Part shown: piece by piece, positions 1-7,861 of the stretch | Layout: every line of letters begins with the position of its first letter | Position numbering within the stretch: position 1 is the stretch's first letter | From: an uncultured Thomasclavelia sp. | GTDB taxonomy: Bacteria; Bacillota_I; Bacilli_A; Erysipelotrichales; Coprobacillaceae | Length of the DNA: 15,240 nucleotides | Reading direction: 5' to 3' | NCBI GenBank assembly: GCA_910588165.1 | Contig: CAJUOR010000044.1 | Span: 1-15,240 of the forward strand | Notes under the pieces: generated by a model | Told to the model about the DNA's origin: nothing | The model's input: the letters and a program-made list of their open reading frames with translations, nothing else | Database searches by the model: none | Made by a program: the position numbers and the translations under genes

Positions 1-20
1 GGACATAGCGGAGGAATAAT

Positions 21-539
21 ATGATAAAAATCAAAAAGTTAGATAAAAAAAGTTATTTAGGTAAAAGCTTCATATTAAAATATCAAACAAAAGGATATTA
101 CGACATTTAGTCCACATCAAAAGGATTTGATGTTTGTTATAAAACTTTTGATGAACCAAAAGAAATATCCTTCAGTGATGTCATCTTTAATGAATGGTTA
201 GATCATCCGAAAGCCTTCGGTGCATTTGAAAATAAACACTTCATAGGATTTGTAGAAGGTAATTTAGAAAAATGGAATAATCGTTATCGTATCAGTAATA
301 TTTGTATATTTGATCGTTCAAACCGGCACAGTGGCATCGGTATGTTGCTGATGCAAACAATTTTATCTGAGGCAATGGAAAGTGGTGCACGTATGGTTGT
401 TCTTGAAACACAGTCATGCAACGAAAATGCTATATCCTTTTATAAAAAACATGGGTTTAAAATGATTGGATTTGATTTGTTTGCCTATACAAATACAGAT
501 CAAGAGCGCCACGAAATCAGAATTGAAATGGGAAAGTAA
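21..539 (+). pseudogene. GNAT-family N-acetyltransferase, interrupted by one nonsense codon
   Basis: The frame starts at ATG 21 behind a strong GGAGG site at 10-14 and would encode 172 residues. Codon 30 is TAG (108-110), and the same frame is open on both sides of it. The downstream part has the GNAT hallmarks: an acetyl-CoA-binding turn with SGIG at about residues 104-107, the strand with VVLETQ, and the FYKKHGF motif near 140-146. The family transfers an acetyl group from acetyl-CoA to an amine; the acceptor here is unknown. The first in-frame ATG after the stop (342) lies beyond the acetyl-CoA loop, so reinitiation there would not give a working enzyme. Apart from the TAG there is no frameshift and the motifs are intact, so the lesion looks recent, or could be a sequencing error or read-through. 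The gene looks monocistronic, with its terminator about 100 bases downstream. Confidence 0.8.
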
Positions 540-644
540 TCAATCAATAAATTTATTTATCTCAAAAATTAAACTGTTAGACATAAAGCTATATCAAATG
601 ATGCCCTAGTCGTTTTAGAAACTAGTCTGAAAACAATAATATTT

Positions 645-669
645 ACACTGATTAAGTCAGTGTTTTTTT
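645..669 (+). terminator. Intrinsic terminator after the GNAT pseudogene
   Basis: A perfect 7-bp stem (ACACTGA / TCAGTGT) with a 5-base loop is followed directly by a run of seven T. It lies about 105 bases after the GNAT stop, and no other plus-strand gene lies between. Confidence 0.75.
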
Positions 670-810
670 ATTTATATAACTAACTGTTTTCCGCACTGAA
701 AACACTGATGATAAGCAAATATTTTTGATTGACTTTAGATAAAACGCTATAGGCATCTACATATTTAAAATCTAACCGGCAATATTAAAAATACTTCTAA
801 GCTAAATAAT
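670..810. other. Intergenic stretch with no gene seen
   Basis: Together with 540-644 this AT-rich stretch separates the GNAT pseudogene from the small minus-strand gene. All frames are closed by frequent stops, and no RNA gene or strong promoter was recognised. CACTG/CAGTG-type words recur here (for example near 691-710) as in the neighbouring hairpins, without an evident function. Confidence 0.5.
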
Positions 811-849
811 TAAAACAAAAGAAGACAACTAAATTAACTAGTCATCTTC
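811..849 (-). terminator. Terminator overlapping the end of the small RHH-like gene
   Basis: Read on the minus strand, a 12-bp stem (849-838 with 832-821, including three G-T wobbles) and a 5-base loop lead into TTTTGTTTTA. The upstream arm covers the last three codons and the TAG stop of the gene, so termination is built into its 3' end. Confidence 0.65.
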
Positions 850-1005
850 CTCTAAATCATTTAAAGCATAATTGATACACATGACAACTAACTTGTTTAG
901 AGAAATGTTTTTTTTATCACAAATTTTTTCCATTTCTTCAACAAGTTTTTTTTCAATCCTGAAAGTTTTATTGACATATTCTTCCCGTTCAATTTTAAAT
1001 CCCAT
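838..1005 (-). CDS. Small ribbon-helix-helix-like protein (55 aa)
   Basis: ATG at 1005 follows a GGAG site eight bases upstream, and the frame runs 55 codons to TAG. The protein has a basic beta-strand-like segment (VNKTFRI, residues 11-17), then a charged helix (LVEEMEKICDKKN, about 21-33), a turn (NIS), and a second helix (LNKLVVMCINYALNDLE, about 36-52). This strand-helix-helix order, with NISLNKLV between the helices, is what short Arc/MetJ-type ribbon-helix-helix proteins look like. The family forms dimers and binds operators through the paired strand. The function is inferred from pattern only; the gene has its own promoter and terminator, and no toxin partner lies next to it, so a stand-alone regulator or orphan antitoxin-like protein is possible. 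The operator could be the inverted repeats just upstream. It is shorter than many gene-calling cut-offs. Confidence 0.75.
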   Translation of the reverse strand: MGFKIEREEYVNKTFRIEKKLVEEMEKICDKKNISLNKLVVMCINYALNDLEEDD

Positions 1006-1022
1006 TTCCTTCACTCCGCTTC

Positions 1023-1052
1023 ATTATACTTTAATATTATTTGAAAACCTCA
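1023..1052 (-). promoter_or_regulatory. Likely promoter of the small RHH-like gene
   Basis: On the minus strand a perfect TATAAT (1028-1023) lies 18 bases upstream of the start codon. The -35 region at 17-18 bp spacing (GAGGTT or TGAGGT) is poor. The call rests on the -10 box and its position. Confidence 0.45.
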
Positions 1053-1060
1053 CATAGATA

Positions 1061-1103
1061 TACACTTTATTTTCAGTGTAAATAGCACTTGTAAAACAGT
1101 GCT
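1061..1103. repeat. Two tandem short inverted repeats upstream of the RHH-like gene
   Basis: TACACT/AGTGTA (1061-1066 with 1075-1080) and AGCACT/AGTGCT (1084-1089 with 1098-1103) each form a 6-bp stem around an 8-base loop. They share the half-site core CACT/AGTG and are spaced 23 bases apart. They sit directly upstream of the RHH-like gene's promoter, where an autoregulatory operator would be expected. Function is inference. Confidence 0.45.
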
Positions 1104-1129
1104 GATTGATGTAATATTAAAATGTGAGT

Positions 1130-1256
1130 TGCCTAATCATAAATTAAGATTAAAATTTACAAAAATTGATATGGGTACGGTAATTAAAAGTGTATTTTAA
1201 AAAATTACCGACTTCTTTCAAGTCACTTATCAGTGCAGCTTCTCATAAATTAGGCA
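1130..1256. repeat. Nested inverted repeats, 127 bp
   Basis: An outer pair TGCCTAAT (1130-1137) / ATTAGGCA (1249-1256) and an inner pair CGGTAATT (1178-1185) / AATTACCG (1203-1210) share almost the same centre (1193 and 1194). An AAAA/TTTT pair lies inside the inner one. There are no coding frames within. It could be a MITE-like relic or a regulatory structure; only one copy is in the window. Confidence 0.4.
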
Positions 1257-1287
1257 GTATAACAAAAGAAAATTGTTAATTGAGGCG

Positions 1288-1377
1288 ATGGATAGAGTTA
1301 AATTTTATCGACAAAAGCGTCCTGTTTCAAAAAATAGGCAGCCTTCCCTATCAATCAAAATAAGATTACCCTATCCA
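1288..1377 (+). promoter_or_regulatory. Structured leader before the adhesin gene
   Basis: TGGATAG (1289-1295) can pair with CTATCCA (1371-1377), enclosing ATAGG (1334-1338) with CCTAT (1347-1351). CCCTATC also occurs twice as a direct repeat (1346-1352 and 1369-1375). No known riboswitch class was recognised and no convincing promoter was found. The best -35/-10 candidate, TTGAGG with TTTTAT at 17 bp, is weak. A 33-codon basic reading frame (1288-1389) lies here with poor ribosome-site spacing. Confidence 0.3.
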
Positions 1378-1409
1378 AATAAAGTTTAATAGAAAAGGAG
1401 AGAAAATAT

Positions 1410-4400
1410 ATGACGATTTTTAAAAAAACTAATTTTACAAAATTCTTATTATTATTTTCGCTCATTGCAACTCTATTTCCAACTAATCCTGTTAAAGCCC
1501 AGTCCACAGTGGAAAAGATTGTTGCATGGGAATGGGTCAATCATTCAGAGCGACTGATTTTTTCAGATGAGCAATGGCAACTCGTTCTTAATCAAGATGA
1601 AGAAAGGACAGATGAATATCTTCAATCACTTTTGCCTACGGATGTTCTTATAAATATTGATACTGAAAGTGAAAGCAAGAATCTATCTATTACTTGGGAT
1701 ATAACCCAGCTAGAAAAAGATGGTTATCTTGATGCCATTTTGCCAAAAAACTATATATTGGCAGATGAAGCAATTCCCATGCGTATTTATATCATCACTA
1801 ATCATGAAAATAAGCTTGATGATACACCGACAGTGATTGATACATCACTTGACTTAAATTCACATATCGTATCTGATTCTATTGTCAATTTGAACAATGC
1901 CAAAATCAATTTATTTGATTATTGGATAGATGACAAAGGGGAAACTCCTTCATCTGCCACAAATGGAGATATTTTAACCAAAGAAACAACCCAACATCAT
2001 CGTGAAGATGGCAAATATGTTAATTTTTCCGGATTTGAAAACTGGAATCGTGGTATCAATACCGATCATCTCTTAATTTTCGGTGATGGTGTTGTCCATG
2101 CAGGCTTATGGAACAAGGGTGCCGGTGAAGCCACAGACTACGGTAAAGCATATGCCGGAATGGAAGGTATTGTTCAGCGTGTCTTAGTTGATGGTTATCC
2201 GATTATCAACACAGCCGATGCCTGCAAACGCTTATCTAACGATCAAACCTCTCGTGATTATACCAAAATAAAAGATTGGAAGCTATCCGACGACCATTCT
2301 GCCGGCAATGTTTCGGATTATAACAGTTATGGCGCAACTGTTCAAAATTTCAGTAAATCTCTAATCGCCAATTGGGAAGATAAAACAAATCAAACAATTG
2401 ATTCAGGAACTGAATCCTTAGATTATTTATTTGATCCGAAAATTGAAAATCCCTACAAAAAAAGCTATGAAAACATTACCGGTTTATTCCAAATTGATGA
2501 TGAAGGCTACTATTACTACAATATGCGGCAAAACTTCGCTCAATTATCACTAGATCCTACACGTGAAGAAAGTGACGGACACTTTATTCTCTATGATGCG
2601 CCTGCGACAAAGCGTACCGATAGTACTAACTCAATCGGGAATTTCTTCCCTTTTAATACCGGCGAAGAAGTGTTCAGTGGCGAAGATGCCGATGGCAATT
2701 TAATCAGTGATGTCAACTGTTTTTCAAACTCAATGAACCACCACTTTGGAATGACATTTGATGTTAATTTCCGTCAGCCTATTGACGGTGCCATCAATAT
2801 GGGAGCTGAAGGTAATAAGCCAATGACATTTCAGTTCTCCGGAGATGACGATGTATGGATTTATATTGATGATGTTCTCGTCCTAGATTTAGGAGGGGTT
2901 CACAGTGAAATCTATGGTATTATCGATTTTGCGAGCGGTGATGTCTTAATTGGTCGGGGATTTAATGTAGAAGGCATTCCCGATTATGATCCCGAACATC
3001 CTGAAAATACCCAAGATTTAGTCACACATACAAACTTGCGTCAATTATTCCAAGAAGCGGGCAAGCTTGATTCTGCTACTTGGAGAGGAAATACGTTCGC
3101 TAGCAATACAACTCATTCAATTAAAATGTTCTACCTAGAACGAGGAAATTATGATTCTAGTATCTCGCTTCGTTTCAACTTATCCCCACAATTATATCAA
3201 CAAGTCAAGAAAGTAAATCAAAATGGTGATCCGCTGATGGGTGTAACATTTGACTTATATGCAGCCAATGCCTCAACAGATGCCCAAGGTCATACAACCT
3301 ATACAGCTTATGGCGATGCATTGACTACCTTGATGACAGAAGCAGATGGAACAGCAAAATTTATGGAACCGATGGACGCCACTGCCATCAATAAATATAA
3401 TCAAAATCGTCCCTTTAATTTCGCAGACCGTTATACGAATAACGGTATTCAGTATTATGTTTTAAAAGAAACGCATACGCCTGATGGCTATCGCCCATTA
3501 CCTAAGGATATTGTCTTAAAATACGATCATACCAATACGATGATTGAAGTTGTCAATACTTGGGAAACAGGCGCCCATACGAGCTTTACATCAACTATTT
3601 CGGGAAATAGCAACATTACCTATGGTGCCTATGAACCGATTTCGGGAAATATTCTACCGGGTCCTAATACAGTTGAAACAGATAAAAAAATCAATGGTTT
3701 GGTTATTGCCGTACCGATGTTAAAACAGGCGATGCGCGATGACGCCTGGAATGCTTTATATGGAAGTACACTCGATGGCTTCCACATTGTTCCTGCCGAT
3801 GATTTAAACACTGAGGAATGGCGTAAAAGTGTACTCTATGCCGCTCTCTACCAAAGTGCCGATGAACATACACCAAGCTGGTACTTACAATGGAATGACG
3901 ATTTAAAGCACTTAGAAGGTGTCCTTGATGAGTTACCCGGTGATGCAAGTCGCTACCAATTATTACATTCCTCAGATGCCGATATGCGAATGGTCTATGG
4001 TATCATTGAGCCTAAGGCTCTTGAAGCATTAGGTATTGATGAGGAAAATGCTCAAGCACGTTATGTGGCAATTGGGCAATATATCCGTACCCAAGCCCAA
4101 ACGTTGCAAAATCATGACGCTTCATTATCTTATCAAGATGCCTTGCAACAAGCCATTTGGCAAACAGTTGATGATATTATGCAAGTTGAAGTTGAAAATA
4201 CCGGAAGCAACAAAGGATTCAGTTTCCTTAACGTTGACCAGTTCACACGTAATTTCCGTTCACTGATTTTTATTCCTAATGAACAACGTGAGCTTCGTGT
4301 TCAGAAAATAGATGAAGATGGCAAAGCCATCAACGGTGCCCTCTTTGGTATTTATACCGATGAACAAGCAACAGGAGAACCGATTGCTGTCGGAAAAACA

Positions 4401-6269
4401 GCCAATGTAGATGGACAAGATGGTGTTTTGATTTTCTCTCCTGTCGATATGAAACAAGATGGATATGCCAAAATCGAATGGGCAAACTTAGCAAAATCAA
4501 AGTACTATCTAAAAGAAATTACAGCTCCAAAAGGCTATAAAATCAATCCGACAATCGTCCCGATTGTTGTGGGTACCTATTCTATTTATGCCGATGCCGG
4601 AACAAAAGATAACGGTATTACGGTTATGGCAGGTGTAGGTAAACTTTTCCAAACCATGACCAATTATGCCTCAGATGGTCAAGTCAACATTACTCTACGT
4701 GATATTAAAGCCTATGGTCAAACACAGCCTTCCAATGCATTTGAGCTTGATGGTTGGAAAGATATGACCTTAGAAGGAACTGATGTCAAACGTGTCTTAA
4801 ATCTTCACTATGGCAAAAATGCTGTGGTGGATTATGGCTTACACAATGAAGATGGCGGATTGTATTTTAAACCTTATTTTGTTACAGATACAGGCTTCAT
4901 ACGAACTCGTGTTGAACAAAACTATGCAGCCCTGAACGATGAGTTATACGAGGGTGCACTTAATAATTCCAATCGTGTCAACTTAAATGATACAGATATT
5001 ACAGGTTTATTCAGTTTATTAAATATTGTCGTTGTCACCAATACCTCAACGACGGATACGTCCAGTGGAGAACTAACCATCAGCAAAAAAATTCTGGCAG
5101 AAAACTTATCTGATGCTGAATACTTGCGAATGTTTGAATTTGATATTGTCTTACTTGATCAAAACGGACAGCCCCTGACGGATAAATATTATTTCTATGG
5201 TACTGACAAATCCGGCTTTATCCAAAGCGGAGAAACGCTCCTTCTTCACCATGACGAAAGCATCACTATTTTAGGTTTACCTGAGGGAACAACTTATAAA
5301 GTTCAAGAACACAGTTATGATGATTATACAGTCCAGCCATCAGGTGGTGAAACACACGGCATGATTTTAGATAAACATACCTCTATGGCAGCTTTCTTCA
5401 ATACCAAAATAGATAAAAGCGATAACCGTCAATACGGTAATCTCGAAATCAAAAAAACTATCATTGATCCAAATCCGGATACAGAGCGTGAATTCAAATT
5501 TATTGTTACCTTGAAAAATGCCGACGGTCAAGAATTAACGGAATCATTTAATTATATCGGTTCTAAATCAGGGACATTAAAAAGCGGTGATAGCCTGACA
5601 TTAAGCCATAATCAAAATATTTTGCTTATGAAATTACCGCAAGGAACAGTTTATAGTGTTGAAGAAGTAAAAACCGATGATTATCAAGCAACAGCCCAAA
5701 ACAACAATGGTCATATCTATGCTAATCAAACAGTAACAGCCACATTCTATAACCTTAAACAAACAATCTCGGAAGAAAACGGCAATCTCATGCTTAAAAA
5801 GACAGTAAGTGGCAATAAAGCCGAATATGAGCGTGCTTTTACCTTCACCATTGAACTATTTGATGAAAAAGGACAAGCATTGACTGATGGCTTTACTTAT
5901 ATGGGCAGTCATGAAGGAACACTTCAAAGTGGTGACAAGATTAAGTTAAAAAATAATGAAGTTATCGTCATTCAAAATCTTCCGCTAGGTACACATTATC
6001 AAATCAGTGAAGTTGAAGCTAATCAAGAGCAATATCAAACAACAAGTGAACATGACACAGGCATTATTGAAAAAGGTCAAACCGTACTTGCAAGCTTCGT
6101 TAATCATCGTGGTAGCAATGATGATTTAACCGATGATAGTCCAAGTAATAACACAACTACAAACGACAATGCTTCGATTCTACCATGGGTTTGTATTTGT
6201 CTATCAAGTTTACTTATTTTACTGATAATAACCGTTATCAAACATCAAAAGAAATTGTATCACAAATAA
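1410..6269 (+). CDS. Large secreted adhesin with fibro-slime and Cna-B/SpaA-like domains
   Basis: A 1619-residue cell-surface protein; ATG 1410 has AAGGAG nine bases upstream. Residues 1-30 are a signal peptide with cleavage likely after VKA. A unique N-terminal region is followed by a fibro-slime (PA14-related) domain, about 430-595, marked by the GDDDVWIYIDD stretch (478 on) and LDLGGVH; this domain is known from adhesins and extracellular matrix proteins. A SpaA/Cna-B-like domain lies at about 596-717 (VKKVN ... YYVLKETHTPDGY). An unassigned block at 718-955 precedes a second Cna-B domain at 956-1055 (VQKIDEDG ... LKEITAPKGY). The Lys and Glu positions fit intramolecular isopeptide bonds. 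Three related repeats of about 110 residues (from 1220, 1343 and 1458) form a DUF7601/pilin-like stalk, followed by a Thr/Asn/Asp-rich linker, a hydrophobic segment (about 1590-1611) and a basic tail. No LPXTG is present, and no sortase gene lies in the window. The role is probably adhesion; the ligand is unknown. Confidence 0.9.
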   Translation: MTIFKKTNFTKFLLLFSLIATLFPTNPVKAQSTVEKIVAWEWVNHSERLIFSDEQWQLVLNQDEERTDEYLQSLLPTDVLINIDTESESKNLSITWDITQLEKDGYLDAILPKNYILADEAIPMRIYIITNHENKLDDTPTVIDTSLDLNSHIVSDSIVNLNNAKINLFDYWIDDKGETPSSATNGDILTKETTQHHREDGKYVNFSGFENWNRGINTDHLLIFGDGVVHAGLWNKGAGEATDYGKAYAGMEGIVQRVLVDGYPIINTADACKRLSNDQTSRDYTKIKDWKLSDDHSAGNVSDYNSYGATVQNFSKSLIANWEDKTNQTIDSGTESLDYLFDPKIENPYKKSYENITGLFQIDDEGYYYYNMRQNFAQLSLDPTREESDGHFILYDAPATKRTDSTNSIGNFFPFNTGEEVFSGEDADGNLISDVNCFSNSMNHHFGMTFDVNFRQPIDGAINMGAEGNKPMTFQFSGDDDVWIYIDDVLVLDLGGVHSEIYGIIDFASGDVLIGRGFNVEGIPDYDPEHPENTQDLVTHTNLRQLFQEAGKLDSATWRGNTFASNTTHSIKMFYLERGNYDSSISLRFNLSPQLYQQVKKVNQNGDPLMGVTFDLYAANASTDAQGHTTYTAYGDALTTLMTEADGTAKFMEPMDATAINKYNQNRPFNFADRYTNNGIQYYVLKETHTPDGYRPLPKDIVLKYDHTNTMIEVVNTWETGAHTSFTSTISGNSNITYGAYEPISGNILPGPNTVETDKKINGLVIAVPMLKQAMRDDAWNALYGSTLDGFHIVPADDLNTEEWRKSVLYAALYQSADEHTPSWYLQWNDDLKHLEGVLDELPGDASRYQLLHSSDADMRMVYGIIEPKALEALGIDEENAQARYVAIGQYIRTQAQTLQNHDASLSYQDALQQAIWQTVDDIMQVEVENTGSNKGFSFLNVDQFTRNFRSLIFIPNEQRELRVQKIDEDGKAINGALFGIYTDEQATGEPIAVGKTANVDGQDGVLIFSPVDMKQDGYAKIEWANLAKSKYYLKEITAPKGYKINPTIVPIVVGTYSIYADAGTKDNGITVMAGVGKLFQTMTNYASDGQVNITLRDIKAYGQTQPSNAFELDGWKDMTLEGTDVKRVLNLHYGKNAVVDYGLHNEDGGLYFKPYFVTDTGFIRTRVEQNYAALNDELYEGALNNSNRVNLNDTDITGLFSLLNIVVVTNTSTTDTSSGELTISKKILAENLSDAEYLRMFEFDIVLLDQNGQPLTDKYYFYGTDKSGFIQSGETLLLHHDESITILGLPEGTTYKVQEHSYDDYTVQPSGGETHGMILDKHTSMAAFFNTKIDKSDNRQYGNLEIKKTIIDPNPDTEREFKFIVTLKNADGQELTESFNYIGSKSGTLKSGDSLTLSHNQNILLMKLPQGTVYSVEEVKTDDYQATAQNNNGHIYANQTVTATFYNLKQTISEENGNLMLKKTVSGNKAEYERAFTFTIELFDEKGQALTDGFTYMGSHEGTLQSGDKIKLKNNEVIVIQNLPLGTHYQISEVEANQEQYQTTSEHDTGIIEKGQTVLASFVNHRGSNDDLTDDSPSNNTTTNDNASILPWVCICLSSLLILLIITVIKHQKKLYHK

Positions 6270-6275
6270 ACAATC

Positions 6276-6315
6276 AGCTACTGACTAAGTAAAAAGTCAG
6301 TAGCTTTTATTGATT
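6276..6315 (+). terminator. Terminator of the adhesin gene, possibly bidirectional
   Basis: A perfect 11-bp stem (AGCTACTGACT, 6276-6286, with 6295-6305) begins six bases after the adhesin stop and is followed by TTTTATTGATTTT. The convergent HD-domain gene ends 41 bases further on. On the minus strand the hairpin is followed only by a weak T-rich stretch, so it may also stop transcription from that side. Confidence 0.8.
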
Positions 6316-6346
6316 TTATGAAAATCTAACATTAAATAGAGTTTAA

Positions 6347-7642
6347 CTATGCTTGATGACCTTGCTTAAGCATGGCAACTTGGCTGACTTCTTTTGGGTA
6401 ATAGATTTTACGATCTTTTTTATTGCGACCGTCTTGCACAATCGCTCGCACAATCTCGCTTACCTCAGGTAAAACTTTAACGGTTCCATCAGCCATCAAA
6501 ATGCGGATTTCCTCTACTTCATGACCTGCATCATAATGTTTATAAGGTGTTGTCGAAGCATCATCAGTCAACACATAATACTTTGGATCAAATCCTTGAC
6601 TTTTCACCAAGTCTTGAATGGCGATAAAATCCTCATTACTTTTTAAATCTTGGTGCTTAAACAGTTTACGATTTAAAAATCGTTCGCATAAATCACTTAA
6701 AATCTTATCTTGACATTCTGTTAAACAACGGAAATAATAAGTTAAAATATGCTCATCAAGGGCTATGTAGCTTGCGACATCTACCTCTTTCCCTTCTAAA
6801 AACGGCAAAAGATAACGCAAATCACAGCCAAAATCAAAGTCGATGCGATAAAGATAATTTAAACGTTCAAAAATAGTCATCAATAACTGCTCATAAGAGC
6901 GAATGACAGGATGATAGTAAACTTGCCAATACATATGGTATCTAGCTAAGATATAATTTTCAACAGCTTGTATTCCCGTTTCTTTTATCACAATCTGTCC
7001 GTTGTGGACACGCATTGTCCTTAAAATCCTTTCCAAATCAAAGACACCGTATGTCGTACCGGAAAAATAAGAGTCACGCAATAAATAATCCATGCGATCT
7101 CCATCAATTTGACTGGAGATTATTTGAATCAATAAAGTATTAGGGTGTTTCTTAGAAATCACACTTGCCACATCAAAGGGTAATGCTTCATCAATTTGGC
7201 TTAAGACTTGATGAACTTCGGTTTTTTCATCTAAGATAATTTTAAGCGTATAATCTTCGTGATGGGTACTTGACACATTTTCAAAGCTGTGTGAATAAGG
7301 TCCATGCCCGATATCATGAAGCAAGGCTGCCATCAAAACAGTCAAGCGGTCATAATCGTCGACAAAACCTTCAAATGTTTCTAACTCTAAAATTCTTCTG
7401 ACTATCTCATAAACACCTAACGAATGCGTAAAACGAGAATGTTCAGCACTCTGATAGACCATGAAAGTCCCACCAAGCTGATGAATACGTCTTAATCTTT
7501 GCATTTCTTTTGTGTTGACTATATGCCAAAAAGGTAAATAATACATTCTGAAATAGCCATGCACAGGATCACGAAAAACACGACTTTCCTTCATTCTATA
7601 CGCTTCTAAATTAAAATTCTTTTTTGCTTCCCCTTTCATCAT
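6347..7642 (-). CDS. HD-domain phosphohydrolase, YwfO/dNTPase-like
   Basis: A 431-residue cytosolic protein of the length usual for Bacillus YwfO-type proteins. The start is the first of two adjacent ATGs (7642), five bases after GGGGG. The metal-binding HD signature is complete: H73 in the RFTHSLGV segment, H109-D110 in LLHDIGHGPYSHS, and the distal Asp in QIDGDRMDYLLRD (about D182). The family, related to SAMHD1 and bacterial dGTPases, hydrolyses dNTPs to nucleosides and triphosphate, and some members are allosterically activated by dGTP or dTTP. Substrate preference cannot be read from the sequence. The N-terminal FRDPVHGYFRMYYLPFWHIVNTKEMQRLRRIHQLG region is typical of this group and supports a full-length gene. 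It appears monocistronic, with a strong promoter and a leader of about 110 bases; no terminator of its own was seen apart from the shared hairpin at 6276-6305. Confidence 0.85.
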   Translation of the reverse strand: MMKGEAKKNFNLEAYRMKESRVFRDPVHGYFRMYYLPFWHIVNTKEMQRLRRIHQLGGTFMVYQSAEHSRFTHSLGVYEIVRRILELETFEGFVDDYDRLTVLMAALLHDIGHGPYSHSFENVSSTHHEDYTLKIILDEKTEVHQVLSQIDEALPFDVASVISKKHPNTLLIQIISSQIDGDRMDYLLRDSYFSGTTYGVFDLERILRTMRVHNGQIVIKETGIQAVENYILARYHMYWQVYYHPVIRSYEQLLMTIFERLNYLYRIDFDFGCDLRYLLPFLEGKEVDVASYIALDEHILTYYFRCLTECQDKILSDLCERFLNRKLFKHQDLKSNEDFIAIQDLVKSQGFDPKYYVLTDDASTTPYKHYDAGHEVEEIRILMADGTVKVLPEVSEIVRAIVQDGRNKKDRKIYYPKEVSQVAMLKQGHQA

Positions 7643-7758
7643 TTCTACCCCCTTCGTTTTATTATCCTATTTTAATGCCTAAATACTGCTTTTATAACTA
7701 AAAAAGATTTCTTTAATCACTTACGTCTTAATTAAATTGCCAATTGCAACTCTTAACT

Positions 7759-7787
7759 ATTATACCATTCTCTTAAAATACTGTCAT
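7759..7787 (-). promoter_or_regulatory. Sigma-A promoter of the HD-domain gene
   Basis: On the minus strand ATGACA (7787-7782) and TATAAT (7764-7759) are separated by exactly 17 bp. The -10 box carries a TGG extension. It leaves a leader of about 110 bases, in which no known riboswitch was recognised. Confidence 0.75.
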
Positions 7788-7830
7788 TTCTTTCTTGCCT
7801 ATTTATACCAATATATGAGCTATCTTTCAT

Positions 7831-7861
7831 AAAAAAACTATCAGTTTAAGCCTGATAGTTT
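7831..7861 (-). terminator. Terminator of the redox operon
   Basis: On the minus strand a perfect 10-bp stem (AAACTATCAG / CTGATAGTTT) with a 7-base loop is followed by a run of T. The upstream arm overlaps two bases of the flavoprotein stop codon. Confidence 0.85.

Noticed and set aside
342..539. Short GNAT frame starting at ATG 342 as a separate functional gene
   Set aside because: It begins after the acetyl-CoA-binding loop and has no ribosome site; it is the tail of the interrupted gene.
607..632. GTTTTAGA-like word resembling a type II CRISPR repeat or tracrRNA
   Set aside because: Only one copy, no spacers, no matching anti-repeat and no cas genes in the window.
872..1057. 61-codon plus-strand frame
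   Set aside because: It lies antiparallel to the small RHH-like gene, has no ribosome site, and its composition (Phe/Ser/Leu-rich) is the mirror of the Lys/Glu-rich gene.
1261..1409. Riboswitch before the adhesin
   Set aside because: The pairing is modest and no known riboswitch core was recognised.
1355..1540. Minus-strand frame across the adhesin start
   Set aside because: It overlaps the ribosome site and signal peptide of the adhesin and lacks a ribosome site; it is a shadow.
3629..4457. Several 60-81-codon frames inside the adhesin on both strands
   Set aside because: They are buried in a long, well-supported frame, lack ribosome sites and show no family motifs.
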